This document shows, one piece after another, positions 1-8,816 of a stretch of DNA of 64,000 bases. The notes below the pieces were generated by a model. That model did no database searches. It had not been told where the DNA came from and saw only the letters and a list, made by a program, of their open reading frames with translations. The DNA comes from Lysobacteraceae bacterium (GTDB lineage Bacteria; Pseudomonadota; Gammaproteobacteria; Xanthomonadales; Xanthomonadaceae). The position numbers and the translations under genes were made by a program. The stretch's first letter is position 1, and each line of letters begins with the position of its first letter. The DNA lies in contig JAMLIV010000011.1 in the NCBI GenBank assembly GCA_023954075.1, positions 26,214-90,213 on the forward strand. The letters run 5' to 3'.

Positions 1-98
1 AGGGCTGATCGGTTCGATTCCGGCCGATGCCTCGCGCCGGCCCGCAGCGCGCGCATCGGACAAGAAATCCTGACGTCCGCGCTTTGCCGGCCAATGGA

Positions 99-122
99 AA
101 CGGGGCCTCGCGGCCCCGTTTT
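99..122. terminator. Intrinsic terminator-like hairpin downstream of phaC
   Basis: A perfect 9-bp GC-rich stem (99-107 with 112-120) closes on a TCGC tetraloop and is followed by a short T run on the plus strand. It lies just past the phaC stop on the minus strand, so it could end the phaEC transcript or a plus-strand transcript entering from outside the window. Confidence 0.7.
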
Positions 123-142
123 CCGTTGCGGCCCGCTTCGGC

Positions 143-1207
143 TCAGCGCCGCGACAGCCAGTCGCAGATCGCCGTCGGCACCTCGTGCTGGGCGCGGCTG
201 GAAACGTAAAGGCCGATGTGACCGCCGCGGAAGGCCAGTTCGCTGTAATCCTTGGTGCCCACCAGGCCCTTGAGCGCGCGCGAAGCATCGGGCGGCACCA
301 GGTGATCCTGCAGTGCGTAGATGTTGAGCACCGGCATCGTCACATCGGCAAGCGTTGGTGCCTGCGTGCCCACGCGGATGCCGCCGTTGATGAAACCGTT
401 GCCCTTGTAGAACTGGTTGACGAACTGGCGCAGCATCTCGCCGGCCTGATCGGGCGAATCGAAGATCCATTTCTCCATGCGCAGGAAGTCCTCGACCTGA
501 TCGGCGTCCTCCAGCGTGTCGACGAATCCGACGTACTTCTGGAAGTTGAGCCGGAACGGCTTGAGCATGAGGTAGCTCACGTTCATCTGGTCGGCCGGCA
601 CGTTGCCCAGGGTGTCGATCATGAGGTCCATGTCGATGTCCCGGATCCAGCGCGAGAGCAGGTTGTCGGGAGTGTGGAAATCCACCGGCGTCACCGTGGT
701 GACGAGGTTGCGGATCTTGTCCGGATGCAGGGCCGCATAGCACAGCGAGAGCACGCCGCCCTGGCAGATGCCCATGAGGTTGATCGCCTCGATGCCGTGG
801 CTGGCGCGCAGGAAATCCACGCAGCCACCCAGGAAGCGCTCGACGTAATCCTCCATGTCGAGGTAGCGATCGGCCTGGTCGGGATAGCCCCAGTCGATGA
901 TGTAGACATCCTCGCCGCGTGAAAGGAGCCCGCGCACCAGCGAGCGGTTCTCCTGCAGGTCCACCATGTAGGGCCGGTTGACCAGGGCGTAGCTGATCAA
1001 GAGCGGCACCGCACCCTTGCGGCGGTTCGGGTTGGCGTAGCGGTAAAGGGTGAGCTTGTCGTCGCGGTACACCGCGTCCTTGGGCGAGCAGCCGAAATCC
1101 ACATCGCCCACGGCGCGCAGGGTGCGCGGCCCTGCCGCCAGGCGGCGCTGCGCGTCGACCAGTTCGCGCGCCCAGCTGGCCGGATCGATCATCATCGGTG
1201 AAATCAC
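143..1207 (-). CDS. phaC: Class III poly(3-hydroxyalkanoate) synthase subunit PhaC
   Basis: Catalytic subunit of the two-component PHA synthase, which polymerises hydroxyacyl-CoA thioesters into polyester on the surface of cytoplasmic granules. The 354-aa length is typical of class III PhaC (about 355 aa), much shorter than class I/II enzymes. The alpha/beta-hydrolase nucleophile motif is GICQGG with Cys148 in place of the lipase serine; Asp301 (in LQDHLVPP) and His330 (in RGGHIG) complete the triad at the spacing known for the Allochromatium enzyme. The start overlaps the phaE stop by 4 bp (ATGA), so the subunits are translationally coupled. No phaA, phaB or phasin gene is adjacent. Confidence 0.96.
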   Translation of the reverse strand: MISPMMIDPASWARELVDAQRRLAAGPRTLRAVGDVDFGCSPKDAVYRDDKLTLYRYANPNRRKGAVPLLISYALVNRPYMVDLQENRSLVRGLLSRGEDVYIIDWGYPDQADRYLDMEDYVERFLGGCVDFLRASHGIEAINLMGICQGGVLSLCYAALHPDKIRNLVTTVTPVDFHTPDNLLSRWIRDIDMDLMIDTLGNVPADQMNVSYLMLKPFRLNFQKYVGFVDTLEDADQVEDFLRMEKWIFDSPDQAGEMLRQFVNQFYKGNGFINGGIRVGTQAPTLADVTMPVLNIYALQDHLVPPDASRALKGLVGTKDYSELAFRGGHIGLYVSSRAQHEVPTAICDWLSRR

Positions 1208-2487
1208 TTGCCGGCCCTCCGCCGCTGCGCGGCTTCATCGAGTTTCCTGCCGCGCGTGCCCAGCGCGCGCGGCGCATCCACCAGCGGCAGCATCGAGACC
1301 GACGCCTTGCTTCGCCGCGCGACGGCGGGCGGCGGCTTCACCGGGGCGTTCGATGACGCTTTGGCAGGTGCCCGAGCCGGCGACGAACGCGCGGCCTTCC
1401 CCCTCGCCCGCGGCGTTTTTTTCGCGGCGGGCGCTTTCGCGGCGGCCTCCGGCGCAGGCGCAGACGCAGGTGCGGCTGCCGGCCGGGCCGGCGGCTGCGG
1501 CTTCTTCACCGCGGCGCGCGGTGCCGCGGCGGGCGGCACCGCAGGCGCGGCGGCCGCGGCGTCGCGCAGGCCGGCCACTTCGCCACGCAGGCGCCGCAGC
1601 TCGCGTTCGAGCTGGGCGATGCGGCGATGGTCGGCGTCCACTTCGCCGCGCGTGGGCAGGCCCAGGCTTTCGGCCAGGCGGTTGATCTGGTCGGCCTTCG
1701 CCGCGCGCACCTTCATCTCGGCATTGGTGAAACGCCCCAGCGCCGCGACGAAGGCGTCGCTGCCGGCGCGCTCGGCCCAGGCCTGTTCGCCGGCTTCCAC
1801 CCACTCGTCGAACAGGGCGCGCGAGGTGGTCAGTGGCTCGTTCTTCGCCGCGCGCTCGGCCAGGCGCTCGCGCAGGTGGGCCTGCGCCAGCCGCATCGTT
1901 TCGCCAAGCTGCGCGGAGAACTCGCGCGCCGCCTCCTGGTAATCGAGCTGGGCCAGCATCGCACCCTGCCAGCGCTCGATGTGTTCTCGCATCGGGCCGA
2001 CGGCGGGCGTGGAGAGGGCCTCGCGCAGCGCCGAGGTATCGAGCGCCGGCAGCGGCCCCAGCGCGAACGGACCGGCCGCGGAGGCCAGCTTGGCACCGAC
2101 CGATTCCACCAGCGCGCGCCAGTTGGCCAGCGCACCCGATTCGCTGTCGATGCCGGTGCCGGCCTGCAAGGCGAGCTGCTGCCACTGCGCCTGCGCCAGT
2201 TCGGAAAGCTGCTGCAGGAAGCGGGTGAAGGCACCCGCCGCCGGTCCCGCGCCCGCACCCTGGGGCCAGCCGGGCATGGTTGGCGCAGCCTGGCCACCGA
2301 ACCAGCCGGCCATGTTCGAAAAAGGCGCAGCGCCGCCCATGCCCGGGAAGGCACCGGGAAAGGATCCGGGGAACGCACCGGGAAAACCGCCCGAGAACGC
2401 GGATCCCTGGAACGCCGTCATCGCCTCGCGAAATGGCTGCATCCAGGCCTCCAGCCCGAAGTCCTGCCCCGTCGTGGCCGTCGTCAT
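1204..2487 (-). CDS. phaE: Class III PHA synthase subunit PhaE with a basic Ala/Pro/Lys-rich tail
   Basis: Non-catalytic partner that activates PhaC. The start at 2487 is chosen because GGAGG lies about 8 nt upstream; an in-frame ATG 51 bp further out has no ribosome binding site. The 427-aa protein has three parts: an N-terminal Phe/Gly/Pro-rich stretch with a repeated GxFPG unit, a helical PhaE core (roughly 75-300), and a C-terminal 110-120 residues of Ala, Pro, Lys and Arg with AAKK and PAKAS-type histone H1-like units. The core identifies the family. The tail resembles the DNA-binding tails of PHA-granule phasins such as PhaF, which suggests granule-nucleoid attachment; that role is inferred. 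Confidence 0.9.
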   Translation of the reverse strand: MTTATTGQDFGLEAWMQPFREAMTAFQGSAFSGGFPGAFPGSFPGAFPGMGGAAPFSNMAGWFGGQAAPTMPGWPQGAGAGPAAGAFTRFLQQLSELAQAQWQQLALQAGTGIDSESGALANWRALVESVGAKLASAAGPFALGPLPALDTSALREALSTPAVGPMREHIERWQGAMLAQLDYQEAAREFSAQLGETMRLAQAHLRERLAERAAKNEPLTTSRALFDEWVEAGEQAWAERAGSDAFVAALGRFTNAEMKVRAAKADQINRLAESLGLPTRGEVDADHRRIAQLERELRRLRGEVAGLRDAAAAAPAVPPAAAPRAAVKKPQPPARPAAAPASAPAPEAAAKAPAAKKTPRARGKAARSSPARAPAKASSNAPVKPPPAVARRSKASVSMLPLVDAPRALGTRGRKLDEAAQRRRAGK

Positions 2488-2553
2488 GTGCCGTCCTCCG
2501 TGTGCAATTGACATAGTATGCCGCGCACCGCCGCGCATCTCACGAAACGCCCG

Positions 2554-3870
2554 ATGTCCGAGTCAGCCGATCCTCACCCGTCCGGTCGCGATCCACTGCC
2601 CGGCCGCACCACGCCGACCTGGGAAATGGAGCTGCTGATCTCCGGTGCCACGGTCTTCTCGCTGCTGCAGGCGCCCGGGCTCATGGACGAGGTGTACTAC
2701 GCGATCGCGCCGGGGCTTTCCTCCGAGTACCGCACGCTTGCGACGCTGCCCTACCTGTACCTGATGACGGCCTGTCTGGCGCTGATCGCGACCTTTCTGG
2801 CGCACCTGTGCGTGCGCGGCTACTGGGTGGCGCTGGTGGGGCTGGGCTCGGTCTACCCCAAGGGCGTGGACTGGGAGCGCCTGCGCTGGGGACCGGGCTT
2901 CGTCGCCGCGCTGCGCCGCCGCACGCCGGCGCTGGCGGACACCATCGAGCGCTACGACAACCGCGCCAGCCAGGTCTTCGGTTTCGGGGTCGGGCTGACT
3001 TTTCTCTCCATCGGCATCACGCTGGCCGTGGTCATCGCGGCGAGCGTGGCGGTGGCGATCCACGAACTCAGCGGGGACGCGGTGCACGCCGACACGATCC
3101 TGCTCGCGCTGATCGGCCTCATCTTCGGCCCCTACCTGCTGCTCTACTTCGCGGACGCGCTGATGCGGAACCATCCCGAGCGCCATCCGCGCCTGCAGCG
3201 CTGGATCGAGGGCGCGTTGACCCGGCTGCTGCGCGTGCCCTTCATCAGCGGCTCGAACTATCCGCTGCTGCTGTTCGCGAGCCACGTCGGCGGGCGTCGC
3301 GGCAGCACCCTCATGACGATCGCGCTGATCGCGCTGATCGGCGTTTCCGCGCTGCGCATGGAATCCGGGCGCGACCCGTGGCAGCCGGACGGCTACGCCC
3401 TCCTGCCGCGCGATGACAAGGACGGCCACACGCTCGATCCGCGCCGCTATGCCGATCAGCGCGAACGCCTCGGCAGCCTGCTGCCCGCCGTGCACATTGC
3501 CTCCGAACGCATCGGGGGCGACTGGCTGCGCGTGTACATTCCGTTCCACCCATCCCCCGACAGCGAGGCGCTGCTGCGGCTGTGCCCGGCGCTGTCCGAG
3601 TCCGATCCGCCCGCGCCCGATGCCGTGCTCGCCTGCCTGCCGCAGCGCTTCCGGCTCACCCTCGACGGCCAGCCGCCCGCGACCGTGCCGGACTTCGTCT
3701 TCGCGCGCGATCCGGGAAGCCGGCTGCGCGGCGTCGTCGCGATGATCGACATCCGCGACCTGCCGCGCGGACGGCACGAGCTGGGACTGTTCCATGGTGA
3801 CGTGCGCGAAGCGCGCGAGGACGGCGGCGAACCGGCGTCGCCCCCGCTGCGGATTCCGTTCTGGCGCTGA
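2554..3870 (+). CDS. Uncharacterised multi-pass inner-membrane protein
   Basis: 438 aa, not assigned to a named family. After a short polar N-terminus there are hydrophobic segments near residues 25-45, 65-90, 145-170, 180-200 and 250-270. The C-terminal 150 residues are soluble and probably lie on one face of the membrane. An in-frame start 36 bp upstream is possible, but the chosen start (MSESADP) leaves a more sensible leader. It is divergent from phaE with only 66 bp between starts. The role is unknown. Confidence 0.75.
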   Translation: MSESADPHPSGRDPLPGRTTPTWEMELLISGATVFSLLQAPGLMDEVYYAIAPGLSSEYRTLATLPYLYLMTACLALIATFLAHLCVRGYWVALVGLGSVYPKGVDWERLRWGPGFVAALRRRTPALADTIERYDNRASQVFGFGVGLTFLSIGITLAVVIAASVAVAIHELSGDAVHADTILLALIGLIFGPYLLLYFADALMRNHPERHPRLQRWIEGALTRLLRVPFISGSNYPLLLFASHVGGRRGSTLMTIALIALIGVSALRMESGRDPWQPDGYALLPRDDKDGHTLDPRRYADQRERLGSLLPAVHIASERIGGDWLRVYIPFHPSPDSEALLRLCPALSESDPPAPDAVLACLPQRFRLTLDGQPPATVPDFVFARDPGSRLRGVVAMIDIRDLPRGRHELGLFHGDVREAREDGGEPASPPLRIPFWR

Positions 3871-3907
3871 CGCGCGCCGCACCGCGCACGAGTTCGGCGC
3901 GCGATGC

Positions 3908-3936
3908 GCGACAAGCCGGGCGCGGCCCATGATAAT
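3908..3936 (+). promoter_or_regulatory. Possible sigma-70 promoter of the response-regulator gene
   Basis: GCGACA (3908-3913), a 17-nt spacer and GATAAT (3931-3936) fit a sigma-70 promoter. The -10 box ends only 7 nt before the ATG at 3944, so a transcript from here would be leaderless or nearly so. No Shine-Dalgarno sequence is visible before that ATG, which fits. Confidence 0.35.
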
Positions 3937-3943
3937 CCGGCCC

Positions 3944-4615
3944 ATGCCGCTCATCCTGATCGCCGACGACCACCCGCTGTTCCGCGCCGCCCTCAGCCAG
4001 GCGGCGCGCGCCGCGGCGGTGAAGTGCGAGGTGCTGGAGGCCGAAGACCTCGACGCCGCGATCGCCACGCTGGAGCGCAACGAGGGCGTGGATCTGGTGC
4101 TGCTGGATCTGCACATGCCGGGAAACCACGGCCTCGCCGGCCTGGCGGCGCTGCGCGCGCAGTTCCCGCAGGTGGCGGTGGCCGTGTGTTCGGGCAACGA
4201 CGATCCGCGCGTGGTGCAGCGCGCGCTGGCGCACGGCGCGGCGGGCTTCATTCCCAAGCGCGTGGGCATGGACGATATCCGTCGCGCCATCGCGGCCATG
4301 CTCGACTGCGACACCTGGCTGCCCGACGACCTGTACCGCGCGCTGGCCGACGTCGCGCCCAACCCGGAGGAGGACGCGCTCGCCGCGCGCCTGTCGCGCC
4401 TCACGCCGCAGCAGTTCCGCGTTCTCACCCTGCTGGCCGAGGGCCTGCTGAACAAGCAGATCGCGGACCGGCTCGACGTGCAGGAGCGCACCGTCAAGGC
4501 GCACATCACCGCGATCTTCGAAAAGCTCGGTGTACGCAACCGTACCCAGGCGAGCGTGCTGCTGCGCGAACTGGCGATCGCGGAGCCGGGCGCGCTCGAC
4601 GCCGCGGGTTCCTAG
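3944..4615 (+). CDS. Response regulator, NarL/FixJ family (receiver + LuxR HTH)
   Basis: 223-aa two-domain transcription factor. The receiver domain (1-120) has the acidic pair in ADDHP, the phosphoacceptor Asp in LLDLHMPG and a conserved Lys in IPKR. The LuxR-type HTH (about 155-210) carries LTPQQFRVLTLLAEGLLNKQ and the recognition-helix region RTVKAHITAIF. The start is set at the conserved MPLILIADDH; an in-frame ATG 15 bp upstream is an alternative. No histidine kinase is adjacent, so the partner is unknown. Confidence 0.93.
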   Translation: MPLILIADDHPLFRAALSQAARAAAVKCEVLEAEDLDAAIATLERNEGVDLVLLDLHMPGNHGLAGLAALRAQFPQVAVAVCSGNDDPRVVQRALAHGAAGFIPKRVGMDDIRRAIAAMLDCDTWLPDDLYRALADVAPNPEEDALAARLSRLTPQQFRVLTLLAEGLLNKQIADRLDVQERTVKAHITAIFEKLGVRNRTQASVLLRELAIAEPGALDAAGS

Positions 4616-4625
4616 CCCCCAGGTG

Positions 4626-4840
4626 TTTGACGCCCGGCAACGTCGGCCACGTAGGGCCGACCTACGGCGGTGACGCACCACGCATGACGGCTCGCCCGAA
4701 CGCCGAGGCGGTTGTAGGTCGGGGCTACGTCCCCGACGCGGTGTTCCGCAGACGCCGCGAGCAACGTCGGCCACGCAGGGCCGACCTACGGAAGCGGTGA
4801 GGGTGCCAGTAGGTCGGGGCTGCGTCCCCGCCGCGGTGTT
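4626..4840. repeat. REP-like palindrome cluster, four units in alternating types
   Basis: Four imperfect palindromes fill the gap between convergent genes. Type 1 has GTCGGCC pairing with GGCCGAC (4642-4661 and 4766-4785) and is followed by CTACGG. Type 2 is GTAGGTCGGGG-CTACG-TCCCCGAC (4718-4737, with a decayed copy at 4813-4830). The types alternate as in a BIME. Closely matching units recur at about 59.86-60.0 kb. They could form stem-loops that stabilise or end the converging transcripts. Confidence 0.8.
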
Positions 4841-7336
4841 CTAGCCCGCCAGCGCGCGCAGGGTCTGCGCCGGCGGCATCCGCGCGATGCGGCGGGTGGC
4901 CCAGAGCCCGGCGATGACGACGATCACCACGCCCAGGCCTGCGCCCATCGCGGCCAGATGCCAGTCCGGTGCCCAGGGCTGTTCGAACACCTTGACCGCG
5001 ATGGCGCCGGAAATCGCGCTGGCCGCGATCGCCGCCACCACGCCCGCGATCGCGCCGATGGCGATGAACTCCGAGGCGTGCGCCAGCCGCAGCTGCGTGG
5101 TGCGCGCACCCAGCACGCGCATCACGCCGCCCTCGAGCAGGCGCTCGTCCTGACTGGCGCTGATCGAAGCCAGCAGCACCAGCACGCCGGCCAGAAGGGT
5201 GAAGTAGAAGACGTATTCGACCGCCGCGGCGACCTGGTCGGCGGTGCTGCGCACCTGGTCGATCACCGCGTCGATGTCGATCACCGAGAGGTTCGGATAA
5301 GCCTCCACCAGCGCCCGCGTCAGCGCCGGATCGCCGCGCGCCACCCGCGCCGAGGTGATGTAGCTTGCGGTATGCGCATCGAGCGGCCCAAGCGGGGTTT
5401 CGACGAAGAAGTTGGGCCGGAAGCTCTCCCAATCGACCCGCCGCAGGCTGGTGATCGGTGCCTCGAACGCGCTGCCGGCGATGTCGAAGCCGACCACATC
5501 GCCGATCTGCCAGCCGAAGGATTCGGCCATGCCCTGCTCCACCGAGAGCTGCGGAGTGGCGTCCTCGGGCGACCAGAACGCGCCGGCGACGATGGCGTTG
5601 TCGCTTTCGCGCAGGCGCGCGACCGAGCTCAGGTTGAACTCGCGCTCGGCCAGGCGCCGCGCGCGCTCGCCGCGCGCGGCATAGGTTTCACCCGACACCG
5701 GCACGCCGTTCAGGCTGGCCAGGCGGGCGCGCACCATTGGATACAGCTCGGGCACCTGTTCGCCGTGCTGCTCCAGGATCGCGCGCACGCCGTCGAGCTG
5801 GTCGGGCTGCACGTTGATGATGAAGCGGTTCGGCGCATCCTCGGGGAAGGATTCCTGCCAGCGCCCGAGCAGGTCGCTGCGCACCAGGGTCAGCAGCAGG
5901 ATCGCCATCAATCCCAGACCCAGCGAGGCGATCTGCGCCACGCTGGCGGCGCGGCGGCGGCTGACGTTGGCCAGGCCATAGCGCCACGGTCCGCGCATCC
6001 GCGTGCGCAGCCGGGTGAGCGCGGCGACCAGCCCCAGGGCCAGCACCGCCAGCACCGCGAAGGTGCCGGCGATGCCGCCGAGCATCGTCAGCGCCAGCGT
6101 CGGCGAGCCCGCCTTCCACCACAGCAGCGCCGAGACGCCCGCCAGCCCGGCCAGCGTCACCAGGATCGCGCCCGGCTCCACCGCGCCGATGTCGCGCCGC
6201 AATACGCGCAGCGCCGGCACCCGGCGCAGCGCCACCACCGGCGGCACCGCGAAGGCGAGCAGCACCACGAAGCCCACGACAAAGCCCTGCACCACCGGCA
6301 ACCAGCCCGCTGCCGGCACCGCGATGTTCATCACCTGCGCCAGCCAGCCGCCGAGCAGCATCTGCGCCGCCCAGCCGCCGAGCACGCCCAGGCCGCAGCC
6401 GATCAGGCCGAGCATCAGCAATTCGCCGATGTGGATGATGGAAATCGTGCGCTGGCTCGCGCCCAGGCAGCGCAGCACGGCGCAGCCGTCCAGGTGCCGG
6501 GCGCTGTGGCGGCGCGCCGCCATCGCCACCGCGATCGCCGCCAGGATCACCGCAACCAGTGAAGCCAGCCCGAGGAAGCGGTCGGCGCGATCCAGCGCGC
6601 TGCGCATCTCCGGCCGCGCATCGGCGACGGTTTCAAGGCGCTGGCCGCGCTCCAGCCGATCCTGCATCGCATCCACGAAGCGCTGCGTCGCGCCGTCGTC
6701 GGAGGCGACGATGAAGCGGTGGGTGATGCGGCTGCCTTCCTGCACCAGGCCGGTGGCGTGGATTTCGTCCAGCCGCACGAACACGCGCGGCGCGACGTTG
6801 AAATAATCCATCGCCGCATCCGGCTCCTGCGCCACCAGTGCGGCGATACGCAGTTCGGACTGCCCCAGCCGTACCGTATCGCCGACCGCGACATCGAGAA
6901 TCTGCGCACCGGCGCGGGTCAGCCAGGCGCTGCCCGGCGCAGGCAGGCCGGCGGCATCGTGCTCGCCATCGCCTGCGTCGATGCGGTAGCGCCCGCGCAG
7001 CGGAAAACCCTCGCCCAGCGCACGCACTTCCGACAGGCTCAGGCTGTCGCCGGCGCGCAGCATGCTGCGGAACGACCAGGTTTCGGTCTGGCGCAGGTCC
7101 AGCTCGCGCGCCAGTTTGCGCGGCAGCTCGCCGATGGCTTCATCGGCGCGCAGCACCGCGTCGCCGCCGAGCAGGCGGTTGGCTTCCAGCGCCAGCGCCC
7201 GTTCGGCACGCTCGGTGATGAAGGACACCGCGGTCACCGCCATCACCGCGAGCGCCAAGGCTGCCAGCAGCACCCGCACCTCGCCGGCACGCAGGTCGCG
7301 GCGCAGGAAGCGCCAGGCCAGGTGCCAGCCGATCAC
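4841..7336 (-). CDS. ybbP: ABC transporter permease, FtsX/YbbP type
   Basis: 831-aa inner-membrane permease. It has an N-terminal membrane segment, a large periplasmic domain (about 45-255), three membrane helices (about 255-370), further helices around 390-440 and 465-490, a second periplasmic region, and a final three-helix FtsX domain (about 705-825). This duplicated MacB/FtsX layout matches E. coli YbbP. The start overlaps the stop of the ATPase gene by 4 bp (ATGA), so the two make one transporter. In other bacteria this family sits beside tesA, as here. The substrate is unknown; lipid or envelope export is the usual guess. Confidence 0.93.
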   Translation of the reverse strand: MIGWHLAWRFLRRDLRAGEVRVLLAALALAVMAVTAVSFITERAERALALEANRLLGGDAVLRADEAIGELPRKLARELDLRQTETWSFRSMLRAGDSLSLSEVRALGEGFPLRGRYRIDAGDGEHDAAGLPAPGSAWLTRAGAQILDVAVGDTVRLGQSELRIAALVAQEPDAAMDYFNVAPRVFVRLDEIHATGLVQEGSRITHRFIVASDDGATQRFVDAMQDRLERGQRLETVADARPEMRSALDRADRFLGLASLVAVILAAIAVAMAARRHSARHLDGCAVLRCLGASQRTISIIHIGELLMLGLIGCGLGVLGGWAAQMLLGGWLAQVMNIAVPAAGWLPVVQGFVVGFVVLLAFAVPPVVALRRVPALRVLRRDIGAVEPGAILVTLAGLAGVSALLWWKAGSPTLALTMLGGIAGTFAVLAVLALGLVAALTRLRTRMRGPWRYGLANVSRRRAASVAQIASLGLGLMAILLLTLVRSDLLGRWQESFPEDAPNRFIINVQPDQLDGVRAILEQHGEQVPELYPMVRARLASLNGVPVSGETYAARGERARRLAEREFNLSSVARLRESDNAIVAGAFWSPEDATPQLSVEQGMAESFGWQIGDVVGFDIAGSAFEAPITSLRRVDWESFRPNFFVETPLGPLDAHTASYITSARVARGDPALTRALVEAYPNLSVIDIDAVIDQVRSTADQVAAAVEYVFYFTLLAGVLVLLASISASQDERLLEGGVMRVLGARTTQLRLAHASEFIAIGAIAGVVAAIAASAISGAIAVKVFEQPWAPDWHLAAMGAGLGVVIVVIAGLWATRRIARMPPAQTLRALAG

Positions 7337-8064
7337 GCCGCCACCAGCCGGCCGGCATCGATATGCAGCGTGCGATCGCAGCGCGCGGCCAGGGCCGGAT
7401 CGTGGGTGACCAGCACCAGGGTGGTGCCCGATTCGGCGTTCATGCGGAACAGCAGGTCGATCACCGCCTCGCCGGTGTGGGTGTCGAGGTTGCCGGTCGG
7501 TTCATCGGCGAACAGTACCTGCGGCCGCGTCACGAAGGCGCGCGCCAGCGCCACGCGCTGCTGCTCGCCGCCGGAAAGCTGGCGCGGATAGTGGTTCAGG
7601 CGCTCGCCCAGGCCGACGGCCTCCAGCACCGCCTTGGCCGGGGTGCGCGCGTCGCGCTCACCGCGCAGCTCCAGCGGCAGCATCGCGTTTTCCAGCGCGG
7701 TCAGCGAGGGCAGCAGCTGGAAGGCCTGGAACACGAAGCCGACGCACTCGCCGCGCAGCTTCGCGCGGCCATCCTCGTCCAGCCCGGCCAGCGAGGCACC
7801 AACCAGTTCGACATCGCCATCGCTGGGCGTATCCAGTCCTGCCAGCAGCGACAGCAGGGTGGACTTGCCCGAACCCGAGGCACCGACAATGGCCACGCGC
7901 TCGCCAGCGCGGAGCGCGAAATCCACCCCTTCCAGTATCGTTAACGGGCCTGAGGGCAGACTCACGCGCTTGCCCAGTTGGCGGGCGCGCACCACGACGG
8001 CGTCGGTTTCTGCGGCGGTTTTCGCGGAGACGGGCGAACGGGTGGCGGCGGCGGGATCCGTCAT
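7333..8064 (-). CDS. ybbA: ABC transporter ATP-binding protein, YbbA/LolD type
   Basis: 243-aa ATPase subunit. Walker A is GASGSGKST, the signature is LSGGEQQRVALARAF, Walker B is VLFADEPTG, and the switch His is in LVTHD. The start at 8064 has GGAAG about 7 nt upstream; the reading frame stays open for another 84 bp, but that stretch would run toward the divergent tesA start. It powers the YbbP permease, which is coupled just downstream. Only about 35 bp separate it from tesA, so the two promoters must overlap. Confidence 0.95.
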   Translation of the reverse strand: MTDPAAATRSPVSAKTAAETDAVVVRARQLGKRVSLPSGPLTILEGVDFALRAGERVAIVGASGSGKSTLLSLLAGLDTPSDGDVELVGASLAGLDEDGRAKLRGECVGFVFQAFQLLPSLTALENAMLPLELRGERDARTPAKAVLEAVGLGERLNHYPRQLSGGEQQRVALARAFVTRPQVLFADEPTGNLDTHTGEAVIDLLFRMNAESGTTLVLVTHDPALAARCDRTLHIDAGRLVAA

Positions 8065-8099
8065 GGGCACTTCCACGTCAAACAAGGGAATATCCGACA

Positions 8100-8738
8100 A
8101 TGCGGCCTGGAACCTTCTGGCGCAAGGCGCGCGTGCTGCTGTTCGCACTCGGCTTCATCGCCCAGACATCCGCGCTGGCGGCGGCACCGCAACGCACCGT
8201 GCTGGTGATGGGCGATTCGCTGTCGGCCGCCTACGGCCTTGCGCCCGAACAGGGCTGGGTGGCGCTGCTGGGCGAACGCCTGGCGCAGTCGCATCCGGGC
8301 TGGCGCGTGGTCAACGCCAGCGTCAGCGGCGAGACCACCGGCGGCGGCGCGGCGCGCTTTCCCCGTGCGCTGGAGGAACACTCGCCGGACGTCGTGATCC
8401 TGGAGCTGGGCGCCAACGACGCGCTGCGCGGCCTGCCGCTGGAACCTGCGCAGGCCAACCTGCAGCGCATCATCGACGCGGCCCGCGCCGCCGGCGCGCG
8501 GGTGCTGCTGACCGGCGTCGAGATCCCGCCCAACTACGGCCCGGAATACGCCGGCGCGTTCCGCGCGATGTTCGCCACCCTCGCGCGGGACAACGACCTG
8601 GCCTTCGTTCCCTTCCTGCTGGCACCCATCGCGACCGATCTTTCCCAGTTCCAGGCCGACACCATCCACCCCGTCGCCGAAGCGCAGCCGAAGGTGCTCG
8701 ATCACGTGTGGCCGGCGCTGGTGCCGCTGCTGGACTGA
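8100..8738 (+). CDS. tesA: Arylesterase / acyl-CoA thioesterase I, SGNH family
   Basis: 212-aa periplasmic esterase/lysophospholipase. A signal peptide (about 1-28) is followed by the GDSL block MGDSLSAAYGL with the nucleophile at Ser40, the Gly block (SVSGETTGGG), the block III Asn in GAND, and the catalytic Asp/His in DTIHPV near the C-terminus. The family cleaves thioesters and short acyl esters. Its divergent arrangement with ybbA-ybbP is conserved in E. coli and pseudomonads. Confidence 0.95.
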   Translation: MRPGTFWRKARVLLFALGFIAQTSALAAAPQRTVLVMGDSLSAAYGLAPEQGWVALLGERLAQSHPGWRVVNASVSGETTGGGAARFPRALEEHSPDVVILELGANDALRGLPLEPAQANLQRIIDAARAAGARVLLTGVEIPPNYGPEYAGAFRAMFATLARDNDLAFVPFLLAPIATDLSQFQADTIHPVAEAQPKVLDHVWPALVPLLD

Positions 8739-8816
8739 AGGCAGGGTGCCGCGAAAGCGCGTTCGCGCGAAGCCGCCGAGGGTGATTCCTGCGCGCGCTT
8801 GAAGGATCATCGCACC

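Noticed and set aside
1..45. tRNA 3' end at the window edge (GGTTCGATTCC looks like a T-arm)
   Set aside because: The 49-65 pair does not form, the following bases do not give a CCA end, and the acceptor 5' strand is outside the window. A chance TTCGATT loop cannot be excluded.
2563..4539. Long antisense frames opposite real genes (also 45312-47387, 51744-54416, 61718-63910)
   Set aside because: High GC makes long shadow frames. They are Arg/Ala/His/Gln-rich, lack family motifs, and lie opposite well-supported genes.
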